A stretch of 64,000 nucleotides of DNA from Protea cynaroides. Taxonomy: Eukaryota; Streptophyta; Magnoliopsida; Proteales; Proteaceae. Positions within the stretch are counted from its first letter, which is position 1. Each line of letters opens with the position of its first letter. The stretch is from positions 47,596,685 to 47,660,684 of the forward strand of contig CM053272.1 in assembly GCA_028583415.1 (NCBI GenBank), in the 5' to 3' direction. The notes beneath the pieces are model-generated. The model was not told where the DNA came from. It saw only the letters and a list, made by a program, of their open reading frames with translations, and made no database searches. Both the position numbers and the translations under genes were made by a program. Positions 1 through 12,951 of this stretch are shown here, piece by piece.

Positions 1-2119
1 GTCGCCATGGATGCCGCAAGTCGAGGAAAAAAAGGGAACAATTAGAAACCCAGATAAATACTGAAACTAGTTAATGGAAGCATGGAACAAGAATCAAAAT
101 CTAACATTTCTAACTTTCTTTAGATTGCTGCCTTTTGGGCTTTGATTATTTCCCTTCTCCTCGTGTTCTCCTCAGAGGGTCACACTTCCTCTTCAATCTT
201 CTCTGTATTCTTTAATTTTCTTGTTCTTCTGCAACCTGAACACTGTAGGGTTTTTTTTTTGTTGGTGAAAACACTACGCAGTTCAAACCCCTCTTTTACA
301 TGCCTTTGCATAAGATTCAGTACTTTGCAGTCACCTAAAGCCTCATAAAACATCAATCAACCATAGCCGTAGGATGCATATCCGCCAGGTGGATGGCTCA
401 TAGCTTCACTACTTCCTCTGTAGTGAGGAGCTCGATCCCTCATTTTACATAGAACCTAGATCTTCTATAGTGACTGTCAAGTGCCAAGCAACAGTGAAGA
501 TCCCAACTACCGGTATCGAGACAACTAGGATCCTCATTATTACTCGACAGAAGATCTCTTTCGTCTTACATGTCCTTGTAGGTCGCTAGCCATCAATCTC
601 ACATGTTTTCTGAATTTTTATTTATTTATTTATTTTTTAGTTTTGTTTGACTATTTTAAGAAATTTCTATAAAAAGATAACTATCCTATAAAAAGATAAC
701 TATTCTTTAGAGAGCCAAAAATGTAAACAGAAATATATATTGAATGAGGCTTCAGATCTGCACATATTTATGATCTCACCAGCCACAAAAAATTTGAGTG
801 GTCAATATTCCCTAGTTTAAATACGAAATCAGCAATCTTGTCTCTAAATTTTCGAATGCTTTACACCAGAACCACCCATTTCCTGCACAAAAAAACATAT
901 CTACGTACCTAACACATATAATATGAGACAGCGATTTATCATGACGACCGTCGTGTCCTATTTTCATTTGATTTGTTATGCATCTAAAGTTGTATTTCAA
1001 TTTGACATTTATACCCTGCATTTTCTCCAATATTTGCCCCCTAACTGCTGTACTCTTTGTTTGTCATAACCACCTGCTTCTCAAATACTTTCTTCACTAT
1101 ATGAGGTTCGACCATACAACCTTTACTTCCAATATCACCATCACCAACGATCTTCTCGTTCCTATGTTAGCGAACATTGAATTTCATTTAGGTCATCCAA
1201 GAGCAGTCTGTGCACATCAATTGAGAAGAAACCATCTGATTTCATTTGTGCCCTTGGGCTCCGGTGTAAATGGTGAGTTGGGTTTTTTCACTATTAATTG
1301 GTCTAAGAAATTGTTGCAAGCACAATACTAAATGGAAGACTAAAACGCAAAAGAGATGTGAGTGAGAGCGACAGATCTAAGCTCCTTGGGCAATTTGGTA
1401 GTGAAATATATGGGATTCACAGAATTCCGGGGTGACTCACTTGTGGACCGTTATCGTAGGTTTTTGTCCGTCATTCAACACTAACGATATTCTCCCTTCA
1501 GTTTCAGAGTTTCGATTACAACTAATCTCTCTTTTTGTCTACTGATTCAATCTTTCTATCAACTTATTAATCGAATCGACTTGCAAAATCAAAACTAAAA
1601 GCTCTCGCACAGAGACTAAAAGTTCTCGCACAGAGTCTCTCCTGTAGAAAATGAAAATTGAACTGTGGGGGAGGAAGAACAGAGTGATGGGGTCAGAGGT
1701 TTGAGCAAGGGTGCTGGGGAGAGGGGGAGAGGGGGAGAGGGGGGGGAATTGAGGGTATAAAGGTCAAGAAGTTGTAAAAAAGGGTTGGTTACTTTTTTTG
1801 GGTAGTCTTGTAAATTAAAATTCAAATGCGGGGTGTTTTGGTAGTTTTATAAACTAAAACCCAAATATGAGGTAACCTTGTAGTTTTCTCATTAAAAAAC
1901 GCGTGTCCCTCCAAATATAAGTCTCGGCTGGCATATATGATGGAAGACAGAACAGATCTGAAAAACAGAAAATTGTGACATCCGGGAGAGAACGTGAGAG
2001 AGAGAGAGAGGAAGAACCGGGAAAGGGAAGAGAGAGGAAGAACCAGGGAAGGGAAGAGGGGATTGATAGATAGCGTTCCCGTCTTCTGTTTCTCATTTCT
2101 TTCATCTCATCTTCGAATA
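1..2119. other. Intergenic region upstream of squalene epoxidase
   Basis: I find no convincing gene here; the longest open frame (978-1331) has no recognisable domain and no plant-like codon or splice structure. A direct repeat of about 17 bases (ctcgcacagag core) lies near 1604-1640, followed by a G-rich purine tract at 1715-1745. The last 130 bases before the start codon are strongly purine-rich (GA repeats plus a duplicated ggaagaacc...gggaag unit, about 1996-2062), which looks like the transcribed 5' leader of the downstream gene. A TATA-like tatatgatgg string near 1934 could be the core promoter, but this is inference. Confidence 0.5.
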
Positions 2120-5100
2120 ATGGTGGCCGAGTATATCTACGCAGGAATCTTCGCTGTTCTTCTGGGGTTTTGTCTGTTGTACAGATCACAAGGGAAGAAG
2201 AACAGTGTGAAGGAGAGAGGTTCGACCAAAATCGGCAATGAAAGTGTCAAGAACACCTCTAATGGAGAATGCTGGTGGAATAACGGAGAACATGCCGATG
2301 TGATAGTCGTCGGAGCCGGCGTTGCTGGTGCCGCTCTTGCTCACACGCTCGGCCAGGTTATCTTCTTATTTTTTCTTGTTTTGCTTCTGCCTTGCATTCT
2401 ATTTTGCATCTGCTTGTAGTTAATACATTCTTTGAGGATTCTATTCATTTAGTTTTTAGTTTGTATTTCTTTCATTGTGAATTTGTGATTCATGATCTTG
2501 GCTTGTAGTAGTATATGTATTGAGGTTCTTTTCGCCGATCTGTTTACAGATTATTGGAGTCACGACTTGAAATGTACACGAGCATTCACATAAAAAAAAG
2601 GCTCTTGTATTACATAGAGATTGTTAAATGAATGATTGTTGTTGGAGGACCATCCGAGCACGTAACAGAATAAAGTCGAAATTGTTATGTAGTGCTTGTT
2701 CTCAAGTATAGGATTCTTAGTGTCTTAGAGAATAATTGGAATTGCAATGGTGTAAGTGGTTGACATATTTAGGCTTCTTATTAGCAATATCACCCCCCCC
2801 TCCCCAAAAGAGAGAGAGAGAGAAGGGGAAAAATAGAATTTTTGTTTTTCAGTGCCGTCGCTAAACTTTTTTCAAATGCTTGGTAGCCGGTCGCGTTGGA
2901 AGTTTTTAGAGTTGAACCGACATTCATTCTTTTCAAGTCTTCTTTGTATTTGAATGCATATTTTCTCAGTTACGTATGGTTGATTGGTAGAATTAGAGAA
3001 TGGGCGTGCGTATTCTTTCTAGTGGAAGGCATCTCACTCATGTGTATTAGAATTTTTTATGGCCGACCAGTAGGAAAGTTGCATTTGGAGTTTGTTCTTC
3101 CAACATATCCTTTTTGGGTTGCTCGGTATTCATTGAGTTGGCCTTTCATTCTTTATGGTGAAGTATCTGCACTTTGGACCTGAGATTCTTGCATCTTCTT
3201 TTAGTTACAGAGGTCAAGTGCTGGGAAATTTGTTGTTCATTGTTTAGAAAAGGGAGCAAAGCCTCTACTTTTAAAACTGAATTATGATGCTAGGTAGCCT
3301 TGCTTTTATAGACATTTGTATGTAACTTCCTCGATTGTCAACTTCTCATTTTTGTGGTTGTATCTGTGAAGAAAGACGGATTTTAAGTACCGAAACCTGC
3401 TTCTAAATTAGTGAAATAAAATTTCCACTAGCCCAAGACTCACAACTGAAAATTGAAGAAGAACAATCCCATTATTCCAAAGAACACAAAGGAATTGGGC
3501 AATAGAGACAAGCTTGCACACTAGGTGATTAGGTTGGCTGTAGGATATGCTGAAGGCAATGAGGAAGGCTTCATCTTATAATCAAGTGAATGGGAAGGAC
3601 CAAGGCAAATGACCAATCTCCTAGGTTGAAGTCAAGCATGGGAAATATGAGATATGACTGAAGAAGAGGAAAGGTGGTTCTTGGAAAGGGATGCTCACTT
3701 GGAAAAGAGGCATATGGGAAAGGATGACGTTGGGAAGATGATAGGTCTATTTGGAAATGAATGGGTGAAGGTGATATGGGTATGCTTGGGAAAATGTGTA
3801 AGTAAGCTCAAATGACAAGACAATGGCCACACACAAAAATAGATGAATTCTTGACTACATCCCTCAACATAAAAATAGAGAAAATTACACGTATTACCCC
3901 TGGACTATGGATTAATTAATTCTACCACCCACTAGTTTCTGACAATTACACATATCACCCTTAATTTAAAAAATGTGTAACAAAAAGACCCACTCCGTTA
4001 TTTCTATTAAATGATAATGTCAGCTAACACTAAAATTTTGGGGACAAAACTACCATTAATGTAAGTTGAAATGTCCTATCTACCCTTAGTTAGACTTATT
4101 GTTTTCACCCTACCTGTTCCCCCAAAGTCAATTTTACAAGCTGTGGTTTCTCTCTCTCGATGTTCTTTTCTTTCTTCTTCCTGTCTCTTCTTCTTTACTC
4201 TTCTCTTTCTTCTTGTTATTTTTCTGCTTTCTGGTTTCACCCCTGTTTTGGGCGGTTCCTGCAGCACATCTTAGCTCGATCAATCTCCATCAATACAACT
4301 CCTCTGAACCTGCCATTCTGAGTGTAGGTTGTCTACCCGTAGGACTCCCAAACCCTAGAGTTTCAGTTCCTGAGACGTTTTCTACCTTGTGATCCGAATT
4401 AGTTTTAGATCTGGTTTGGTGCTATACTGCCAGATTCAGCTTCAGGCTTTTGATATTCTTCTTCCACTTGCTGGTTGGGAGGATTATTAGGTGATCTCAT
4501 AGATCAGTGGGTTAGTAACCTTCAACTGCGATTTCGGATCAAACGAAGTTCACATGTGTGAGTTCTCCCATCTAAAACGAGTTCAGTTCCTTTGCTGGTT
4601 CCTGTTCTTATCGTGAGGCCGTTGTATCATCAATCGGGTACCAGATCCCTATACTTCAACTAAAAATGACCTTTTCCTGACAATTTAAGAATGATTGGTT
4701 GGTTGGTTTTGAAGATATCTAAGTTTGAAAAGTTTTGCAACTTTCAATCTTGGAAACAGAGTGCAAGAGTCCCCTTCTCTGTCCAGCTGATTTCTCCTTT
4801 TCCAGCCATTCAAACAACCATCAGCCAGCGTTGGATCTTGAAGCTTGGAGGAAAAACGTTCTCTTCTATAATGGCTAATTTCTTCCTTTTTAAGGTTGAA
4901 TCAACAACAGAACCACCAACCACTAGATCTTTGGATTGTGGTAAAAAATGACCGTTCCATGAAATTTTGAGGTCTATTGGATGGGTGGTCAAGGAGGATG
5001 CTCCTTTGCAGGTTGTCTGGTACTTTAGTCTAGGATATTCCGGAACGGAGATGCAGAGTTCGCAATATTCTGAGATGTGATTCGCAGGGGATTTTGGATT

Positions 5101-8100
5101 TCAAGGTTAAAATAGTCAATTTTATTTTTCTCAGCTTAAAACTGTAAGGGTAAAACTGTCTTCTAAATTTTATGGTTTCCACTGTCAGTTAAATGGGAGC
5201 AGGTGTAATTGTCAGAAACTAGTGGGTGGTAGGTGATATTAGTCCATACTCTAGGGGTAGTATGTGTAATTTAACCTAAAAATAAGATAAAAATAAAGAT
5301 AATTCTAGAAGTAAACCTTTGAATTTTTAACAGTATCATGGTTGGAGCATAGCTCCATAGGATTAAAAGGTACCTTCCATGGACCACAGTCTAATCATTA
5401 ATATATAATCAGGGAGCGTGTAATGACAGACTCTCTACTCATTGGATTCAATTCGTCTCCAATCGCTGGAGGATTCCAGCACTGATCCAAGAGCTGGAAT
5501 TACTCTGGTCCACATACCAATACATCGGAGCTGTTGGATCAGCGCTGGAATCCTCCAGTGATTGGAGACGATTTTTGTTGCTACTCATTGGAGTCTCTTT
5601 TTGTTTGTTGGAAAATTGATGTTGGAGAATAGGGAATGCACTCAAGGAGCTTTAACCATCTGTTCTAGAATTAGTCACTGTACAGAGTTCGGACTCGTAG
5701 TAAACCTAGAGGTTGGCAGCTGAAGGCTGGTGCTTAGGTTTCTTTAATGCAGGTACTTGGCCATTTCATTTGAATATCTTAATCACATTCGCACGTTGAC
5801 TTCTTAGTTGTTTGTTGTCCTGATCACTGTACACAATTCTTGCCTATTCTATGGTCTTTCCATTTGTGTTATGTCTTAATGTAATGGATATGGGCTAAAA
5901 CCACTTGGATCTTGCTTAGTGATCAGTTATTGTGATGGACTATGTTCAATGTGTTGTGTTTAGGGCTAGTGATGAACTCAAGACAATTTTATGTTAGATT
6001 CTGTTGATTATTTTGCATGAAACACTCTACTGTATTTTAAACAAATTATTGAAGTCTTTGTATTTATTTTTTCTCTAACTCTTATAAATTATATCCAACA
6101 GATTCCTGCTTGTACTTACTTGACTTTACTTATTGAAAGCTGTATACATCTAGATGAACTCTACCGTTAAATTACTTTGTGCTATTACAGGATGGGCGCC
6201 GAGTGCATGTGATTGAGAGAGATTTGACAGAGCCTGACAGAATTGTTGGCGAACTATTACAGCCAGGGGGCTACCTAAAATTGATTGAGCTGGGCCTTGA
6301 GGGTAGGCATGAAAATTAGCATGCTATACCTTCCCTTTTGGTTAGGCATTGGTTGTGAATTGTAAAATGTATATTTTTGACTGCAGATTGCGTGAAGGAA
6401 ATTGATGCTCAGCAAGTATTTGGATATGCTCTTTATATGGATGGAAAGAATACTAAACTCACATATCCACTAGAAAAATTCAGTTCAGATGTGTCAGGGA
6501 GGAGCTTTCACAATGGCCGTTTCGTACAAAGGATGCGGAATAAAGCTGCTGCTCATCCCAAGTATCACCCTTTTCCTATCTTAGTTATCATGTTTACCTT
6601 AATATAGTTCCTCTTGCAACTCAAGGAAGGGCTTTACTATACCACTTGTTTTTCAGTGATGGATTGTATTTTACAGATAGGCTGCTGAGGTTGGAAACTT
6701 GGCTGAATCAAACCTGAAAATATGATTTTTCTCCAAGTCATGTTTTCTTTTTTAATTTTTTAATAAATGTTTTCATATTCTAATTTTCATGTGTCAATCT
6801 AAGATTTCCACTAGCTGCAGCATATGTTATATAATTTTTCATGAGTTTGCAAATGTGACGCATTTTGGAGTTTGTATGGAACATATGAAACTTATATTAT
6901 TTTTCATGTTTTTGAGTTTCTGAGTTTTATATAAGTTCACCTCATGTGCAAATCTAAAAATTCTATAATCTGCTGAGTTATGAAGTGCTGTTTCTCTCTT
7001 CTTTCAACTAGTGACATTGGAGTTTGGACAGATCAAACTTGAAAGTAAGTTGTTTTATGAGTTTGAAATGTGCTGCAGCCGTAGTAGATTGGAGATCAGA
7101 GAAGAAAACAGGTCAAAGGTGCCTTCAATTAGTCAATCAAGTGTTGATTCTAGTCGTCTGTGTAGTTTGACATTCAATGGAAACTGCCGGTTATTCTAAT
7201 AGTAGCTATACAGCATATAATTAGTTTAAGTTTGAAATGGGCTTCCACGTTTGGTTGGAGTGAAATGTTGCATCATGTTTCATGTTGATCAGATTATAAG
7301 ATTATGCAGTCTTCAAAGAGTGTGTGTGTGCGTTTTTTTTTTTTTTGGGGGGGGGAGAAGGGGGCAATCTTCAGTTAGTGAAGGGATATCGTACTTGGAT
7401 CTAATGATTTGATGTAGCTTTTCATGCAAATGGATCCTTTCAGCCATTCACCAGCTTTGGCTGAATGTATCATGTCTTGATGTACTCAGTAAACAGGATC
7501 TTAATACATACACTGTTTAATATAACATTGACTCAGTAAATGTCCTAGATTTTTTTTTGTGATGTTCCTTGTGTTGGTTGGCTGATCATTATTTTTTCAA
7601 TTTTCTCATCAGTGTACGATTGGAGCAGGGAACCGTTACATCCCTACTTGAAGAGAATGGGACCATTAACGGGGTGGCATACAAGAGTAAGACTGGTGAA
7701 GAACTCAAAGCATATGCACCTCTCACAATTGTATGTGATGGGTGTTTCTCAAATTTGCGTCGCTCTCTTTGTGATCCTAAGGTGAAGATTTTGATTCAGT
7801 CTTTTCAACTAAATTTTCTTGTGCTTAGGTTGTTGATTGGCATTTACTTATAAAATTGTAGAACTGTTTCAATTGAGCAATATTTTTTATTTCCCGGATC
7901 ACTTGAAGTATATGCCATTTTATTGGTCTGCATGGTGATTTCGACTTGTATATTATGTTGTCATCCTTTGCATTCAAGAAAAGCTTAGTTTTCATTTCCC
8001 CCCTTTTTTCAGGTAGAAGTGCCTTCTTGTTTTGTTGGTTTGATCCTAGAGAACTGTCGACTTCCACATGCAAATCACGGGCATGTTATTTTAGCAGATC

Positions 8101-9454
8101 CTTCTCCAATCTTGTTTTATCCCATTAGTAGTTCGGAGATTCGCTGTTTGGTTGATGTACCTGGACAAAAGGTGCCTTCTATTTCTAATGGTGAAATGGC
8201 CAATTATTTGAAGACTGTGGTAGCTCCCCAGGTATCTGTTACTTGCAGTATGCAGTTTTGTTTTCAGTTTTGTGATCTGTCTCTGAATTTAAATACACTG
8301 ATGCATGGACTTTTAGTAGTTAAGAAGTTATTCCACCTTTGTTGCCCTTAACTGATTAAGCTAAGGTGTTCATTATTCTTGCTTCCTACTTTTTTAATTT
8401 ACCTTATTGATTAATATATTTTTCAGATCCCTACTGAGCTGTATGATGCCTTTATAGCCACAATTGATAAAGGAGGCATCAGGACAATGCCAAACAGAAG
8501 TATGCCAGCTGCCCCTCATCCTACTCCTGGGGCTCTATTAATGGGGGATGCATTCAACATGCGCCATCCTTTAACTGGTGGAGGAATGACTGTTGCATTG
8601 TCTGACGTTGTTGTGCTGAGGAATCTTCTTAAGCATCTGCAAGACCTGAATGATGCATCTTCACTGTGCAAGTATCTTGAATCTTTTTACACCTTGCGTA
8701 AGGTGAGCTGTATTGATATAAATGCACTTGGTTTCGTATGAGTGAGACACTGAACTAACTTAATTTTATCTTTCCTAGCTTAGAAATAACAGCTCAACTA
8801 TCCAAGAAACCAATGGAGTAAAAAATTCGTAGTTGAAATATCTGGGAAAAAAATTATATATATTTTTTATAGAAATAAAAAATGCGAGTGTTGAAAATTA
8901 TGAAATATTTATTTAAGGGAAACAAAAAATAAATAAAAAGTTTGGAAGAAAATGACTTACCATCATTATAAAGCAATAATGGGTTCATTTTTGGCTGATG
9001 TATGATGTGGCTTCTCCTGATATTTATAGATGAGTTGGTGAAAAGATAGACAAATCATGTTAGATTTATGTTAAGTTGCTCCTCTTCCTCTCTTCCCCCC
9101 TCTGCTACTTCAATATCAACATGTTTTATTTCTAGCAGTAGTCACATGTCTCTCTGCCCCATTTTACTTGACAAACCAATGGTCTTTTTTAAGTGCATTT
9201 ATTTGGTATTACCCATAATCCTATAACAATGATGGGTTTCTTTTTTGGGGGGAGATATGCTGTTCCTACCTTATACTTACAAATGACTCTGGACAAATTT
9301 AAATATGCTAAATGGTGGTCGTATAACAATGATGGGTTTCTTTTTTGGGGGAGATATGTTGTTCCTACCTTATACTTACAAATGACTTTGGACTTTGGAC
9401 AATACAATTATATTAAATATACCACCTCCCCCTCCTCCCCCCCCCAAAAAAAAA

Positions 9455-9487
<33 letters not shown>

Positions 9488-11376
9488 GTTTCTATCTTCT
9501 CTTTATTTACTTGTTAAATTTCAAATACTTATATCAGTCTTTTTGAAACTGTGAGCAACTATCACACTTACTGCCACATTTAGCAACTATCACACTTACT
9601 GCCACATTTCTCCTTGAAGAAAATATATATAATTTGTTGAGTCATGCTCCTTTATTGTTTCCTTATAAATCCAGAATTTTATGGTGGACCCTTAGTATGC
9701 TGTACTTTACTGTCCAATTAAGCGATCAAGTGTTTTAAGAATTCTTCCATTTTTAGATATGTCCAATTCACAATTAAACTTGGCACATATTGTTGTTTTG
9801 TTTGCAGCCTGTGGCATCCACAATTAATACATTGGCAGGTGCTTTGTACAAAGTGTTTTGTGCTTCATCTGATCAAGCAAAGAATGAAATGCGTCAAGCG
9901 TGTTTTGATTATTTAAGCCTTGGAGGTGTTTTCTCAACAGGACCAGTTGCTTTACTTTCTGGTCTAAACCCACGCCCATTGAGCTTGGTCCTTCATTTCT
10001 TTGCTGTTGCAATATATGGTGTTGGCCGCTTATTATTTCCATTTCCTTCACTCAAACGTTTCTGGATGGGATCTAGACTAATTTCGGTGAGTTTGTCCTG
10101 CTTTTCTCTTGTGACTTCCACATAATTATACTTTCTGGGTTCTGTTTATGTGTCTTCAATTAAAAGAACCAAGTTGCTGGTGTGTTTGATACTCAAATCC
10201 TAGGAGGATGTGGTAAGGAGCAGTGCTTTCACGTTTAAAACTGTTAGGAGTTCACCTCTGGTAGAGCAAATAAAACACCCTAGTCTTGAGTAGTTCCTGC
10301 ATGTGTGGGAATCTTCTAGGTGCATTTATTTTTCTTGAAAATTTCTTGCAATTCTCCATCTTATACACTGAAGAAGCCTAACGTTTTACTACTATTTCGT
10401 CAAGGACTTGTAGAGCAAATAAAAGTGCCAGGGGTAGGCTTAAAATGACTAGGAGAATTGATGAAAGACATGTATAACTTAGGAATAGTAATAGGTATGG
10501 CTTTGAATAGATTTGATTGGGGTAAGGTTTAGTTGAGTTGTGTACTTGTAGAGCAAATAACTTTTATGTTAGAGAGGGAAAAAGAAATTTTGTTGCTTGT
10601 TGCATTATCTGTTGTTAGTGGCATGGTCGTTACTTTTATGTGGCACACAGGTCTTGCCATATGATTTGCATTTTGGTATATATATTTGTTGAATGTGGTA
10701 GGCAGGCAGGCTTAGGTGATGTCATTGATTTTTCTCGCTATGTCCATAATTGGAATGGTTCATGTAGAAAGCACAATTCTCCAACTTATCTATTAACTTT
10801 GCTGGCATTTTGAATGTAATGCCAGGTGTTTGATTCAATGATCATTGACCTCCGGGTTGTTGAATCTATGCCTGGCAGTTGAGTATTGGGTCATATTAAT
10901 TGCTCTATACACTGTTAAACTAGTTTTTCAAATCTTCTTTTCCAATTTTGAGCATAATATTGGTTGTGAAATTATGGTGTGCAGAATGAGTTCTCTGCAT
11001 TAATGTCCATACGGAAGCTGCATTCTCATGGATCCTCTGGGGTTTGGGAATTGGAGTTTTGTGATTTTAGTGGGACTGTACTTGACATCTAAGTTAGCAC
11101 CCGAAAAGAGAAAAAAAGAAATGAAATCCAAGTGACTTCATTCCAGAGTTCTCATACTCCGTTATGTTTGTCATTTGCCATTATCACCATTCAAATACTT
11201 CCATATCTGTCTTTTTTGTATTTAAAGAACACTGGATTTCTCTGATCCTTGATATTTCGTCTCTGTGGCAGGTGGCCTCGGGTATTATTTTCCCTATCAT
11301 CAAGGCTGAAGGGGTAAGGCAGATGTTTTTCCCTGCAACAGTTCCAGCGTATTACCGGGCTCCTCCTCTCAAGTGA
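2120..11376 (+). CDS. SQE: Squalene epoxidase (squalene monooxygenase), 8 exons
   Basis: FAD-dependent monooxygenase that converts squalene to 2,3-oxidosqualene, the first oxygenation step of sterol, triterpenoid and saponin synthesis, normally on the ER membrane. Exons by GT-AG junctions and reading frame: 2120-2356, 6191-6302, 6387-6561, 7613-7781, 8013-8231, 8427-8702, 9808-10086, 11272-11376. They sum to 1572 bases, 523 aa, close to the usual plant length. Residues 4-21 form an N-terminal membrane anchor. The dinucleotide-binding motif DVIVVGAGVAGAAL is at 60-73. The second FAD motif, with GDAFN at 344-348 followed by the RHPLTGGGM stretch, is in exon 6. A C-terminal hydrophobic segment is at about 455-474, and the protein ends YYRAPPLK. 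The ATG at 2120 was chosen because it directly precedes the anchor; the upstream in-frame extension is low-complexity GA-derived sequence. There is no frameshift or stop. Intron 1 is 3.8 kb and carries transposon insertions. Paralogue class within the SQE family cannot be assigned from this sequence alone. Confidence 0.96.
2797..2824. repeat. Poly-C and GA microsatellite in intron 1
   Basis: A run of C followed by alternating GA sits in squalene epoxidase intron 1, about 440 bases past the exon 1 donor. Simple sequence only. Confidence 0.7.
3878..5276. mobile_element. Long-TIR Mutator-like non-autonomous element in SQE intron 1
   Basis: The two ends are imperfect inverted repeats of about 70-80 bases. 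The left end reads AAATTACACGTATTACCCC and continues to CCACCCACTAGTTTCTGACA; the right end is its complement with a few differences. The element is 1399 bases and flanked by TAAAAATA on both sides (3870-3877 and 5277-5284), an 8-base target duplication, or 9 bases with one mismatch. No transposase reading frame is present. The interior has a long pyrimidine-rich TCTTCTT tract (about 4140-4235). Long TIRs with 8-9-base duplications fit Mutator-like elements best; hAT is the alternative on duplication length alone. Confidence 0.8.
5447..5580. repeat. Small hairpin repeat A with 12-base flanking direct repeats
   Basis: Arms of 37 bases (5454-5490 and 5534-5570) are complementary with only 2 mismatches. 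The loop contains CATACCAATACATCGG (5513-5528). The unit is bounded by CTACTCATTGGA on both sides (5435-5446 and 5581-5592), a direct repeat that looks like a target-site duplication. It lies in SQE intron 1 just after the long-TIR element. No coding potential. The 12-base duplication is unusual for a cut-and-paste transposon and is more like retroposition. Confidence 0.75.
9222..9405. repeat. Two-copy tandem repeat, period about 100
   Basis: Two nearly identical stretches beginning tataacaatgatgggtttc (at 9222 and 9322) run to the acttacaaatgact stretch, in SQE intron 6. They differ by a few bases. They are followed by a C-run, a long A-run and CA repeats (about 9436-9485). Confidence 0.8.
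9554..9609. repeat. 28-base exact tandem duplication
   Basis: The unit beginning agcaactatcacactt occurs twice in direct succession (9554-9581 and 9582-9609) in SQE intron 6. Confidence 0.8.
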
Positions 11377-11716
11377 ATGAATTTGGGGGTTGGGGGAAGC
11401 GAAAAGAGTGAGAAATCAATGTGGTTCAGGTCTCCATCACGGGCGGGTGAGATCAAGTTTAAATCAGTACCTAGTCTGTCGTTCAAAATCACTGAAAGAT
11501 ATTCTTCAACTCAAAAAGGTTTCTGTGCTAAATATTTCGTCTATCTCGGTTGTCCAATTGTATCAAGTAACAGATTTTTGTATCAAATAACAGATTTTGC
11601 CCCTCGTAGATGGAAAATATGGAATGTAAATTTGTTGAGACACTACAATATAATTTGGATAGAAACCTGTTCCCATATTTTTCTCGTTCAGCTTCCTCTG
11701 ACATTAAATGCCTGGA

Positions 11717-11722
11717 AATAAA
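11717..11722 (+). promoter_or_regulatory. Candidate polyadenylation signal of squalene epoxidase
   Basis: An AATAAA hexamer lies about 340 bases past the stop codon, in AT-rich sequence, a plausible 3' UTR length. No other canonical hexamer was seen between the stop codon and this point. Confidence 0.45.
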
Positions 11723-12880
11723 TACGGGATTATGAATCTACATCTGGAAGCTGTTTCTTTCTACCCTGAAATCTATTTTCTTAGTTGCGTTTTGGGAATA
11801 ATTGTTTGTACGGTCAGTGGAGAACTATATGGACGGTACAGATGAGGTGGCAATTTTAATCCTTTGGAGGAGAGGAGAGGAAATGGTTGAGATCAGGCAT
11901 GTATATAAGGACTAAGTTGATCAGTCATCTGTCAAATCTAAGTAGTAAAATTCTTGGTTTCGTGCTTCCCATTACAGTCTATATTACAAATTGAAGTTTC
12001 ATTTTGCAAAGGATCAATTCTCTTCCAAGTGCATGCATGTTGTTGGCGAAACTATGTTTGCATGTAGCGTCTGGTCTGCAGCAATCTTGGGGAACACTTC
12101 TTCTCAATTGATGTTTGTATCAGTTCCATGCGATAAAGAACAGATGAGTTCAAGATGTAAATCCCGTCATTGATATTTCTACGCACGATACAACATGGAA
12201 AGGTTCCTGCAGAGATTTTTAAAGGAGGAGATATAGTAGTGGGAGAGCTCTGAAAGCCGATGCCTATGCAAGTCTCCGAGGAATGAATATATGGAAGTTT
12301 CAAAGCTGAAATCAAGCAAAGCAGAGTTGCTCAATGGAGATGAATTAAGTCTAACTGTTTTATCGCTGCTATGAGCAAGGATGAGGAGTTCGAACAAAGA
12401 TATTGATGAAAATACTGGCATCCAGGTTTCCCTGTGGTCCTCAATATGGGGAGTTATAGACTTGATACTGTCAAAGCAGAATCAAGAATTAGGAGTTTCG
12501 AGGTGCACAGTCATACCTATTTTATGTTCTTCCTCTGAACATTATTAGGCCATGGGTTCTATTGTGGCTTTACCACTATTCTTTTTTACTTTTTCCAAAA
12601 TTTAAATTATTTATTTTTATATGCTATTTCTGAAACTAATTACATGAACCATTTTTTACTAGGCCATATTTGGGCTTTGAAATATGAACTACATATTTTT
12701 CATTTATGCTCTTTTGGGTGGAAGCGTGCTTTGGGGAGGTGTTACCTTGTAAAACTTACTGCCTTATGTTTTAATCAACAGGTTGAGCATTCTTGCAAAA
12801 GCCCAGATGCACATAGCAAGGTTGGACAAGTTGTGACAGGATTCAAATTGTCTGCTGCGGCAGGAGAATTCTAGCCAAAA
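11723..12880. other. Intergenic stretch, nothing assignable
   Basis: Short open frames only. A segment near 12780-12870 follows a pyrimidine-AG and could be a relic exon, but I recognise no domain in any frame. Confidence 0.4.
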
Positions 12881-12883
12881 TTT

Positions 12884-12951
12884 AAGGGTTGGAATTCATC
12901 CGGCACGCATATCAATACATCGGTATCTGCACTGGATGAAATCCAACCCTT
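12884..12951. repeat. Small hairpin repeat B
   Basis: Arms 12884-12902 (AAGGGTTGGAATTCATCC...) and 12933-12951 are complementary. The loop contains CATATCAATACATCGG (12908-12923), nearly identical to the loop motif of hairpin A although the arm sequences differ. Confidence 0.65.

Noticed and set aside
978..1331. 117-aa open frame in the upstream intergenic region
   Set aside because: No domain, no homologous text recognised, no promoter or splice context; similar lengths arise by chance in AT-rich plant DNA.
1994..2419. 141-aa open frame extending upstream of the SQE start and into intron 1
   Set aside because: The first 42 codons are GA-repeat leader and the last part is intron. The Met at 2120 directly precedes the membrane anchor, and the donor is at 2357.
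12780..12875. Possible lost exon after a good acceptor-like site
   Set aside because: No recognisable domain in any frame, and no partner exon or donor could be matched.
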